50,762 nt of DNA from DATFDN01 sp963767645 (lineage in GTDB: Bacteria > Pseudomonadota > Alphaproteobacteria > Acetobacterales > Acetobacteraceae). The stretch spans positions 1-50,762 of the forward strand of contig CAVYEW010000017.1 in NCBI GenBank assembly GCA_963767645.1. Direction: 5' to 3'. The notes below the pieces were generated by a model. That model was not told the DNA's origin. It ran no database searches and saw only the letters and a list, made by a program, of their open reading frames with translations. Each line of letters opens with the position of its first letter. Positions within the stretch are counted from its first letter, which is position 1. A program made the translations under genes and the position numbers. This document shows, piece by piece, positions 9,050 to 17,860 of this stretch.

Positions 9050-10240
9050 CTATGCCGCCGTGACCAGCGCCATCGCCTCGCCGCGCCAATGCCCCCAGCC
9101 GGTGACGATCGCCTGATCCAGCGTCGCCTCCATTGCCGCCTCGGCCGGTTCTAGGGGCGGGAACAGCGCGCCCCGGCTGACCGCGAGGGCCGCCAGCGCC
9201 ACTGTCGCCGGGAAAGCCGGTTCGACCGCGTGGCCCAGGGCGGTGGCGGCGGCGCGGACCGGCAGGCCCAGCCTGCCGAGAAAGGCGCGTTCCTCCGCAG
9301 TTGCCGCGGCGGCGCCGGACGCGCCCGAGATGACGGCCGCGTGGGGCCGGTCGATCAGCGAGCGCATGGCGTCCAACTGTCGCGCGGCGTTCGCGCTCGC
9401 CTCGCCCGGCCGGCGCCGGCACCGGTCGGCGCCGATCGCAGCGATCCCCGCCAGCGCACGCGCCCCGCGCGCCTCGGCGTGAGCGCGGCTCTCGATCACC
9501 AGGAAGCAGCCAAGCGAGCCGAGCACGATCCCGCCGCCCCGGTCCTGGCGTGCCCAGACCGGGGCGTATCCGCCGTCGAGCAGCGCATGGCCGAGCGCGT
9601 AGGTGAGCAACATCTCCGGCCGTTCGGCGTTCTGCGCGCCGCCCACCAGAATCAGGTCGCCCTGGCCGGCGGCGATCCGCGCGCAGGCGATCCGCACCGC
9701 GTCGGCGCCGGCCGCCTCCTCGCCCATGAAGGTGCGCGACGAACCGACGACGCCGTGGACGATGGAAATGTTGCCGGCCAGCAAGTTGGAAAGCTGCGCC
9801 AGGAACAGCGTCGGGCGTAGGCCGCCTGTCAGCTGCCGGTTCAGCTCCGCCGCGGGATCGGCGGCGCCGGGGAGAGCCGCCAATATGGCGGCGTCCACTG
9901 CTGGGTCGCGCTCCCCGCCGCCGGCACAGACGATCATGTCGGTTTGCGCGAGCAGCGCCGCGTCGCCCTTCACGCCGGCCTGCTGCAATGCGAGGCCGGC
10001 GGCATAGACACCGATCCGCTGCCATGGCTCCATCTGCCGCTGATCGCCCCGCCGGGGGATCTGCTTGTCAAAGTCGAGCGTGGCGAGCGGGTGGACCGAC
10101 CAAGGCGCGAACCGCTCGCTCTCGATCACCGGGCGGAACCCGCCCGCCGCGGTCAATGCGGCCCAGTGCGCGTCCAGCCCCTCCCCAAGCGAGGACACCA
10201 GGCCGATGCCGGTAATTAGGGCGTCCCGCTCACCGGGCAT
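9050..10240 (-). CDS. fabF2: Degenerate beta-ketoacyl-ACP synthase (chain-length-factor-like)
   Basis: A 396-residue ketosynthase-fold protein in the place of rhizobial fabF2XL. The fold is recognisable (ALITGIGLVSSLGEGLDAHW at the start, a GAD.VRIA helix after the nucleophile position, ALGHAVEPAF near the end). By hand alignment with the neighbour fabF1 the active-site Cys is replaced by Glu (E175 in FMGEEAAGAD), and the first His motif HGTST is replaced by SGASG. Only the second His is kept. This is the pattern of KS-beta/chain-length-factor subunits, which pair with an active ketosynthase. The reading frame is intact, so it is not a decaying copy. It overlaps the end of fabZ by 11 bp, showing translational coupling. 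Confidence 0.85.
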   Translation of the reverse strand: MPGERDALITGIGLVSSLGEGLDAHWAALTAAGGFRPVIESERFAPWSVHPLATLDFDKQIPRRGDQRQMEPWQRIGVYAAGLALQQAGVKGDAALLAQTDMIVCAGGGERDPAVDAAILAALPGAADPAAELNRQLTGGLRPTLFLAQLSNLLAGNISIVHGVVGSSRTFMGEEAAGADAVRIACARIAAGQGDLILVGGAQNAERPEMLLTYALGHALLDGGYAPVWARQDRGGGIVLGSLGCFLVIESRAHAEARGARALAGIAAIGADRCRRRPGEASANAARQLDAMRSLIDRPHAAVISGASGAAAATAEERAFLGRLGLPVRAAATALGHAVEPAFPATVALAALAVSRGALFPPLEPAEAAMEATLDQAIVTGWGHWRGEAMALVTAA

Positions 10241-10703
10241 GCAGCAACTCCTCCGCCACGGCGACACGGCGCGCCGCCTCGATCACGGTGCCCCGCAGCG
10301 CCGCGGTCGGGAACGGAACGACGCGGTAGGTGATTTCGGCCTCGGCGACCGTGCGCCCACCAAGGTCCAGGCGCCCGCTCACGACCGCGTAGCCGGAGCC
10401 GTCATGCACCAGCTGCGCTTCGGCCCCGAGCTGACTTCCCGGAGCGACGAAGCCGCGCAGCTTCGCCTCCTTGACCTGGGCGAGAAACGCCATCCGCTCG
10501 AACCGGGCGCGGGCCAGGACCAGCCAGCCGCCGGTCTGGGCAATGGCCTCGATCATCAGGACGCCGGGCAGGATGGGATGGCCGGGGAAGTGGCCCTCGA
10601 AGACCGGACTCTGGTCCGGAACCTGGCACTCGGCGCGGACGCGGCCCGAAGCGGGATCCAGCTCCAGCACCCGGTCGAGCATCTGGAAATATTCGAGCCG
10701 CAT
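10230..10703 (-). CDS. fabZXL: 3-hydroxyacyl-ACP dehydratase of the acpXL cluster
   Basis: A 157-residue FabZ-type hot-dog dehydratase. The hallmark GHFPGHPILPGVLMIEAIAQ is present, with catalytic H38 and E52. It begins MRLEYFQMLDRVLELD, like rhizobial FabZXL, and is a little longer than housekeeping FabZ at the C-terminus. It dehydrates 3-hydroxyacyl chains during elongation on AcpXL. It begins 11 bp after acpXL and overlaps fabF2 by 11 bp. The start at 10703 fits the family N-terminus; longer frames run into acpXL. Confidence 0.92.
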   Translation of the reverse strand: MRLEYFQMLDRVLELDPASGRVRAECQVPDQSPVFEGHFPGHPILPGVLMIEAIAQTGGWLVLARARFERMAFLAQVKEAKLRGFVAPGSQLGAEAQLVHDGSGYAVVSGRLDLGGRTVAEAEITYRVVPFPTAALRGTVIEAARRVAVAEELLHAR

Positions 10704-10714
10704 CCCGCTCCAGG

Positions 10715-10996
10715 TCAGGCGGCCTTCGCCGCGACCAGCGAATCGATGTTGGACGACAAATCCTTCAGCACGAAGTAGCGGTCCGAGGAGACCTTGCCGT
10801 CGTTGACCTCCTGGGTCCATTGCTCCAGCGGCATTTTGATGCCGAACGCCTTGTCGATGGCGAAGGCCACGTCCAGAAAGTCGAGGCTGTCGATGCCGAG
10901 ATCGTTGATGGCATGGCTGTCGGGCGTGATCTTCTCACGCGGAATATCACACGTCTCGGAGATGATCCCGGCTACCGTTTCGTAGGTGGATGCCAT
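10715..10996 (-). CDS. acpXL: Specialised acyl carrier protein AcpXL
   Basis: A 93-residue acyl carrier protein with the phosphopantetheine serine S37 in NDLGIDSLDFLD. The stretches FAIDKAFGIKMPLEQW and TQEVNDGKVS..YFVLK are characteristic of AcpXL, the rhizobial carrier on which the 28-carbon hydroxy fatty acid of lipid A is built, and are not found in housekeeping AcpP. It is also longer than AcpP. It is the first gene of the minus-strand operon. The ATG at 10996 was chosen because the conserved N-terminus (MASTYETVAGII) begins there. Confidence 0.95.
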   Translation of the reverse strand: MASTYETVAGIISETCDIPREKITPDSHAINDLGIDSLDFLDVAFAIDKAFGIKMPLEQWTQEVNDGKVSSDRYFVLKDLSSNIDSLVAAKAA

Positions 10997-11082
10997 CGCT
11001 AAGCCTCTGCCTCGGGCCGGGAGTAACACCACAGCCGTCCCCGCGCCGCAAGGGGCGGAGGCGCCCCCGCAACGTTACCCGC

Positions 11083-11397
11083 CTACAGCCAGTGCGCGGG
11101 CTGCCATTGCCAGCCGGACGGGCTCTGCGCCCAGTAGCCGGGCATGTACAGCTCGCCATGTCCCTCGCGCGGGACATATTCGCCTGGCTGCCAGACATAG
11201 CCCGCGCCGTTCCAGTCCCAATGCCCCGGCTGCCAGATCAGGAGCGTCGCCGTGACCGGCGGCTTCGCGATCGGGTCCGGCCGCGGCGGCGGCACGGGGG
11301 GCGGGACGGCCATGGAAACCCCTTGGGGCTGGGCGGCGCATCCGGCGAGCAGCGCGATCGTGCCGGCGAAGATGGCGGCGCGGTAAGGTCGTGGCAT
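11083..11397 (-). CDS. Small lipoprotein with WxPGxW-type repeats
   Basis: A 104-residue protein with a lipoprotein signal peptide: after MPRPYRAAIFAGTIALLAGC the lipobox LAGC gives a mature N-terminal cysteine. A proline-rich spacer (VPPPVPPPRPDP) is followed by aromatic repeats: WQPGHWDWNGAGYVW, WQPGEY, MPGYW, WQWQPAHW. These resemble the YXWGXW/WxxGxW repeat domain found in outer-membrane lipoproteins of unknown function. The start at 11397 places the signal peptide at the N-terminus. It lies between ispDF and acpXL on the same strand, with about 76 and 86 bp gaps, so co-transcription is possible but not certain. Confidence 0.78.
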   Translation of the reverse strand: MPRPYRAAIFAGTIALLAGCAAQPQGVSMAVPPPVPPPRPDPIAKPPVTATLLIWQPGHWDWNGAGYVWQPGEYVPREGHGELYMPGYWAQSPSGWQWQPAHWL

Positions 11398-11473
11398 TCG
11401 GGTCGGTGCCTTGTTTTGTCTGCGGCGCGCAACAGATGCCCTCGCCACCGCGGCTTGTCCACACGCCCACGTG

Positions 11474-12607
11474 TCACGCCGGAACCAGCACCGTCGCTAC
11501 TGCCTGGGCGGCGATGCCCTCGCCGCGGCCGGTGAAGCCGAGGCGTTCGGTCGTGGTCGCCTTCACCGAGATGCGGGAGGAGTCCGCGCCGAGCAGGGAC
11601 GCGAGGCGCGCGATCATCGCCGGCGCGTGCGGCGTGATCTTCGGGCGCTCGCAGATCAGGGTGACGTCGGCACTGGCCAGCACGCCGCCCCGCGCCGCGA
11701 TCCGCTCCGCCGCATGGGCGAGGAAGCGCGCGCTGTCGGCATCCTTCCAGGTCGCCTCGCTGGGCGGGAAGTGCCGCCCGATATCGCCCTCAGCCAGCGC
11801 GCCGTAGATCGCGTCGCACAGCGCATGAATGCCGACATCCGCATCGGAGTGCCCGACGAGGCCACGCTCGTGTGGGATCTCGACCCCGCACAGCACCAGT
11901 CGCCGTCCCGCTTCCAGCCTATGCACGTCGAAGCCGGTGCCGACGCGCGGGATCATGTGTGCGGACATGGCGCGCTCCAGTCGGGCGAGGTCTTCCGGGT
12001 AGGTCAGCTTGATGTTGTCCTCCGCGCCCGGCACCAGCGCTACCGCAAGTCCCCGCGCCTCCAGCAGCGCCGCATCATCCGTGACCGACTCCAGTCCGGC
12101 GCGGTGGGCCGCGAGCAGGACATCGAAGCGGAAGGCCTGCGGGGTCTGCGCGCGGTACAGGTTCTCGCGCGGCACGGTCGCCGCGATGCGTCCGCCCTCG
12201 CCGCGCTTGAGCGTGTCGGCGACCCGCACAGCGGGGATGGCGCCTGGCGCCTCGCGCAATGCCTCCACCAGGGCGTCGATCGTGCCCGGCGGTATGATCG
12301 GGCGGGCGGCGTCATGGACCAGCACGATGTCCGGGGCGTGCGGCGCCAGGGCCTCCAGCCCCGCCCGCACGCTCTGTTGGCGCGTGGACCCACCCGGCAC
12401 TGGAGGCAGGTGCGCCAGCCCGTCCAGAGCGGCGGCGATCGGCACGGTTTCGCCGACCGGCTGGAGCAGATGTCCCACATGCGCGGCCAGCGTCTCGGCC
12501 CCGTGCCGGATCACCGTCCGGCCGAGCAGGGACAGAAATTGCTTGGGCGTCTCCGCCCCGAACCGGCTGCCCGACCCGGCGGCAACAAGGATGGCGGCGA
12601 TGCGCAT
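11474..12607 (-). CDS. ispDF: Bifunctional IspD/IspF (MEP isoprenoid pathway)
   Basis: A 377-residue fusion of two enzymes of the non-mevalonate isoprenoid pathway. Residues 1 to about 220 are 2-C-methyl-D-erythritol 4-phosphate cytidylyltransferase (IspD), with AAGSGSRFGAETPKQFL and VLVHDAARPI. Residues about 222-377 are 2-C-methyl-D-erythritol 2,4-cyclodiphosphate synthase (IspF), with GTGFDVHRLE for metal binding, GHSDADVGIHALCDAIYGAL and TTTERLGFTGRGEGI. IspDF fusions are common in Alphaproteobacteria. The product feeds, among others, hopanoid synthesis, relevant to hpnR at the right end of the window. Length is normal for the fusion. Confidence 0.96.
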   Translation of the reverse strand: MRIAAILVAAGSGSRFGAETPKQFLSLLGRTVIRHGAETLAAHVGHLLQPVGETVPIAAALDGLAHLPPVPGGSTRQQSVRAGLEALAPHAPDIVLVHDAARPIIPPGTIDALVEALREAPGAIPAVRVADTLKRGEGGRIAATVPRENLYRAQTPQAFRFDVLLAAHRAGLESVTDDAALLEARGLAVALVPGAEDNIKLTYPEDLARLERAMSAHMIPRVGTGFDVHRLEAGRRLVLCGVEIPHERGLVGHSDADVGIHALCDAIYGALAEGDIGRHFPPSEATWKDADSARFLAHAAERIAARGGVLASADVTLICERPKITPHAPAMIARLASLLGADSSRISVKATTTERLGFTGRGEGIAAQAVATVLVPA

Positions 12608-12739
12608 GCGGTGCAGGTTTGCGGGCGGCCCGCGCGGGCGTCAACCGCGACAATTACGGCGGTTACGCCGAACCAGCGCAGGATTTGCCGTTCAGATCAT
12701 GCTGTGGGACCAAATGCGACCTTCGGAGAGTGCATCCCG

Positions 12740-14137
12740 ATGAGCGCACCACCCGCAAGCTCCGCGGCGACCGGCCGCATCGCCGCACGGATCGACCGGT
12801 TGCCGTTGACCTGGACGCAATGGCGGCTGGCGCTGATCAGCCAGATCTTCTGGGGCGTGATCATCGCGGCCGACGGCATCCCGGCCAAGCTCTACCCGTT
12901 CATCTGGGGGCCAAAGCACTCCTTCGGCCTGGGGGCTTTCTCGGTGCTGCTGGCCGTGCAGTTCGGTGTCGGCATCCTGGTCGGCGAGTACCTGCTCGGT
13001 ATCGTCTCCGACCGCTGGGGCCGGCGCACGGCGCTGCTTTTGTCCTCGCTGGCCATCGCACTGCTGCTCTGGCCGACTGCCCTGACCGACAATTTCGGCT
13101 GGTTGCTGCTGTTCTTCGGCCTCTCGGCGATTGGGATGGGCGGCGTGCTCTCCACCAACGTGGTGTACATGGGCGAGATCGTGCCGCCCAGGGAGCGCGG
13201 CCGGGTCATGCTGGCGTCGCAGATCCTCGCTGTCCTGATCTACGGCCTACTGGGCAACATCCCCGGCATTCTTTGGATCCCCCGGCACTACGACTGGTTC
13301 ATCTACCTCTATAGCGTGGTCACAATCGTCGTGCTGGTGCCGCTGACGCTTTGGGCGATGCCGGAATCGCCGCGCTGGCTGGAGGCGCATGGACGGCACG
13401 ACGAAGCGGAACGGGTGGCGGCGGCGCTGGAAACGGAGTGCCACCGTCGCTCCGGGTGGAGCAGCCTTCCCGAGCCGGACTACGCCAGGTATTCTGTCCC
13501 GGTCAGCGAGCATGTGCCGATGGGCGAGCTCTTCCGCGGGAAGTATGGCCGGCGCACGATCATCCTCCTGATCGCCTGGATCCTGGGCTACAGCGGCATC
13601 GTGTACGGCTTCGCCGGGTACGAACCGGAACTCCTCAAGGCTTATGGGCTAAGCCCCGGCCATACGTTCGGCGTGCTGCTGGTGTCCAACGTGATCGGGG
13701 GCGCCGTGGGCCTGGCCGTTTGCGCGGTGCTGGGCGAATCCGTCGAGCGCCGCATGACCATTCTCGTAGCCGCGCTGGTCAACGCCGCCGCGCTCATCGC
13801 CCTCTATTTCGTCCACTCCGTCGTCGCCGCATACGTGCTGATCTCGTTCTCCTGGGGCGCGGAGACGGTCTGGCTCTTCAGCATGTACAACTACACCGCG
13901 GCCAGCTATCCCACGCGGGTGCGGGCCACCGGCACCGGGCTTACCGATGGCGTGGGTCACCTGGGGGCCGTCTTCGGCCCGCTGATCGCGGGGGCGCTGT
14001 TCGCGGCGACGGCCGATATCGGCTACCTGGGTTGGTTCGCCTACATCATCGTTCCCGGCGCCCTGATCCCAGCCGTCCTCGTGGCTTGGCTGGGGATCGA
14101 CCAGCGCGCGGCGATCCTGGAGGAGATCTCGACCTAG
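12740..14137 (+). CDS. MFS transporter (sugar-porter-like)
   Basis: A 465-residue major facilitator with about twelve hydrophobic segments. The loop 2-3 signature is SDRWGRRTALLLSSL, the region after helix 6 reads PESPRWLEAHGRHDEAERVA (as in sugar-porter-like proteins), and a second-half loop GESVERRMTILV is present. It probably exchanges or imports an organic substrate across the inner membrane; the substrate is unknown. The ATG at 12740 has a GGAGAG-type ribosome site upstream. The reading frame stays open far upstream through the antisense of ispDF, but that part has no membrane-protein character and no start signal. Confidence 0.85.
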   Translation: MSAPPASSAATGRIAARIDRLPLTWTQWRLALISQIFWGVIIAADGIPAKLYPFIWGPKHSFGLGAFSVLLAVQFGVGILVGEYLLGIVSDRWGRRTALLLSSLAIALLLWPTALTDNFGWLLLFFGLSAIGMGGVLSTNVVYMGEIVPPRERGRVMLASQILAVLIYGLLGNIPGILWIPRHYDWFIYLYSVVTIVVLVPLTLWAMPESPRWLEAHGRHDEAERVAAALETECHRRSGWSSLPEPDYARYSVPVSEHVPMGELFRGKYGRRTIILLIAWILGYSGIVYGFAGYEPELLKAYGLSPGHTFGVLLVSNVIGGAVGLAVCAVLGESVERRMTILVAALVNAAALIALYFVHSVVAAYVLISFSWGAETVWLFSMYNYTAASYPTRVRATGTGLTDGVGHLGAVFGPLIAGALFAATADIGYLGWFAYIIVPGALIPAVLVAWLGIDQRAAILEEIST

Positions 14138-14189
14138 CCGGCCTCGGCGGTCCGTTGCACCTCGCTCGCTGTGGCGATACTTTGCTCAA

Positions 14190-15266
14190 ATGGTGGGCAA
14201 GTGTCCTTCTTCTACCACAATGGCGGTGCTCGGGCCGCTCGACCTCGGGGCAGGCGTGCGGATCGACACGCCGGTGATCCTAGCGCCGATGTCGGGCGTC
14301 ACCGATCTGCCGTTCCGCCGGCTGGCGAAGCAGCAGGGCGCGGGAATGGTGGTCTCGGAGATGATCGCCTCTTGGGCGATGGTCCGGGAAAACCGCAACA
14401 CGCTCCGCATGGCCGAGGTGGACGGATGCGGCGGGGTCAGCGCGGTGCAGCTTGCGGGATGCGATCCGGGGGCGATGGCGGAGGCGGCGCGCCTCGCAGT
14501 GGATCATGGCGCCGACCTGATCGACATCAATTTCGGCTGCCCTGTGAAGAAGGTCGCCGTCGGCCAGCAGGCCGGCTCTGCTCTGATGCGCGATGAGGCC
14601 GCCGCGGGCGCGATCCTGGAAGCAACCGTGAACGCGGTCTCCGTGCCGGTCACGCTGAAGATGAGAATGGGCTGGGACCACGCCAACCTGAACGCGCCCC
14701 GGCTCGCCCGCCTGGCGGAGCAGGCCGGCATCCGCATGGTCACGGTCCATGGACGCACGCGCCAGCAATTCTATAGCGGTACTGCGGACTGGGATTTCAT
14801 CGCCGCGGTGAAGGCGACGGTCGCGATCCCGGTGATCGCCAACGGCGACATCGTCACCGAGGAGGACGCCGCCGAGGCGCTGTGCCGCTCCGGCGCCGAT
14901 GGCGTGATGATCGGGCGCGGCTGCTACGGGCGGCCCTGGTTCGCGGCCCACGCGGCGCATTTCCTGCGCACCGGAACGCGCCTGCCCGAGCCGCCTTTGT
15001 CGGCACAGCGCGACATCCTGCTTGAGCACTACCGGGCAATGCTCGCCCAGTACGGCACGGATGCCGGCCTGCGGCTGGCGCGCAAGCACGTCTCCTGGTA
15101 CTCGCGCGGGCTGCCCGGATCGGCCGAGTTCCGCGCCGAGGTGAACCGCACTGGCGAAGCCGCCGCGGTGATCGCGCTGATCGAGGCGTTCTACGGCCGC
15201 CTGGTCGCCGCTGGCGCGCGCCGGGCCGCCCCGGTGCGCGAGCACTCCCTAGCCGAGGCAGCATGA
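14190..15266 (+). CDS. dusB: tRNA-dihydrouridine synthase (NifR3/DusB)
   Basis: A 358-residue FMN-dependent TIM-barrel enzyme that reduces uridines in tRNA. Motifs: PVILAPMSGVTDLPFRRLAK, DINFGCPVKKV with catalytic C117, HGRTRQQFYSG, ANGDI and GVMIGRGCYGRPW. It is the first gene of the classical nifR3-ntrB-ntrC operon and its stop overlaps the ntrB start (ATGA, 15263-15266). The first ATG is used; an internal ATG at 14220 is also possible, and neither has a strong ribosome site. Confidence 0.94.
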   Translation: MVGKCPSSTTMAVLGPLDLGAGVRIDTPVILAPMSGVTDLPFRRLAKQQGAGMVVSEMIASWAMVRENRNTLRMAEVDGCGGVSAVQLAGCDPGAMAEAARLAVDHGADLIDINFGCPVKKVAVGQQAGSALMRDEAAAGAILEATVNAVSVPVTLKMRMGWDHANLNAPRLARLAEQAGIRMVTVHGRTRQQFYSGTADWDFIAAVKATVAIPVIANGDIVTEEDAAEALCRSGADGVMIGRGCYGRPWFAAHAAHFLRTGTRLPEPPLSAQRDILLEHYRAMLAQYGTDAGLRLARKHVSWYSRGLPGSAEFRAEVNRTGEAAAVIALIEAFYGRLVAAGARRAAPVREHSLAEAA

Positions 15267-16396
15267 AGGCTTCGATCCAGGCCGCGCTGGATGCACGCGA
15301 CCGGCGATCGGCCCGCCGCTTCGCCGATCCGGCGCTGGTGCTGGGCGCTCTCCCGGTCGCGGTGGTGCTTCTGGACGCCGAATGCCGCTTCCTGTTCGCC
15401 AACCAAGCCGCCGAGCAGTTCCTGGGCGCCTCCACGGCGCATCTGTCAACGCTCCGCCTGTCTGACTTCGTCCCGCCCGACAGCCCGCTTTTCCTGCTGC
15501 TCGAGCAGGTGCGGGCGCACGAGGCGACCATCGCCGATCATGACCTGACGCTGGACAGCCCGCGCCTGCGTAAGACGGGCATCACCGCGCTCGCCACGCC
15601 GCTATCGGAGGAGCCGGGGATCGTGCTCCTGGTGCTGCAGGACGCCTCCGCGGCGCGGACGCTCGATCGCCAGCTTGCCTTCCGGGGCGCGGCGCGCAGC
15701 GTGACCGGCATGGCCGCGATCCTGGCCCATGAGGTAAAGAACCCGCTCTCCGGCATACGGGGCGCCGCACAGCTTCTCCAGGCGAGCGTGTCCGGCGCCG
15801 ACCTGGAGTTGACCGAGTTGATCCGCGACGAGGCCGACCGCATCCGCGGCCTGGTCGATCGGATGGAGATGTTCGGCGAGAAGCCGTTGGCTCGGTCGGC
15901 CGTCAACATCCACCGCGTGCTCGCCCATGTGCGCCGGCTGGCGCAGAGCGGCGTCGCCGCGGGCGTGCGCTTCGTGGAGATCTATGATCCGTCCCTGCCT
16001 TCGGCCTCGGGCAATCGCGACCAGCTGATCCAGGCGCTGCTGAACCTCGTCAAGAACGCCGCCGAGGCGCTGGCCGGGCAGGCGAACCCGGAGATCCAGC
16101 TTCTCACCGGATTTCAGCATGGCGTGCGGGTCGCGGTGCCCGGCTCGCCGCACCGGCTCGATCTGCCCCTGTGGGTCGCCGTGCGCGACAATGGGCCGGG
16201 CATTCCCGACGACATCCGCCCCTATCTCTTCGAGCCGTTCGTCACCAGCAAATCGGCCGGCAGCGGGCTGGGGCTGGCGCTGGTTGCCAAGATCGTCGGC
16301 GACCACGGCGGTCTTGTGCAGGTGGAGAGCCGGCCGGGCCGAACCGAAGTGCGCCTGCATCTGCCCGTGGTCGCCGACGAGGACGCGGATGGCTGA
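15263..16396 (+). CDS. ntrB: Nitrogen regulation sensor kinase NtrB
   Basis: A 377-residue cytoplasmic histidine kinase. Residues about 25-130 are a PAS domain, H156 is in the H-box LAHEVKNPLSG, the N-box is LLNLVKNAAEAL, and the ATP lid has DNGPGIP and GSGLGLALVAKIV. In the known system NtrB receives the nitrogen signal from PII protein and phosphorylates or dephosphorylates NtrC. It is translationally coupled to dusB through an ATGA overlap and followed 18 bp later by ntrC. No transmembrane segment is seen, as expected. Confidence 0.95.
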   Translation: MKASIQAALDARDRRSARRFADPALVLGALPVAVVLLDAECRFLFANQAAEQFLGASTAHLSTLRLSDFVPPDSPLFLLLEQVRAHEATIADHDLTLDSPRLRKTGITALATPLSEEPGIVLLVLQDASAARTLDRQLAFRGAARSVTGMAAILAHEVKNPLSGIRGAAQLLQASVSGADLELTELIRDEADRIRGLVDRMEMFGEKPLARSAVNIHRVLAHVRRLAQSGVAAGVRFVEIYDPSLPSASGNRDQLIQALLNLVKNAAEALAGQANPEIQLLTGFQHGVRVAVPGSPHRLDLPLWVAVRDNGPGIPDDIRPYLFEPFVTSKSAGSGLGLALVAKIVGDHGGLVQVESRPGRTEVRLHLPVVADEDADG

Positions 16397-16414
16397 ACGG
16401 GCCCCACCCGCGCG

Positions 16415-17856
<1,442 letters not shown>

Positions 17857-17860
<4 letters not shown>

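Noticed and set aside
11411..12739. Long open frame on the plus strand running through ispDF into the MFS gene
   Set aside because: It is the antisense of a clear ispDF gene; the translation is Arg/Gly-rich without family resemblance. Only the part from 12740 has a ribosome site and membrane helices.
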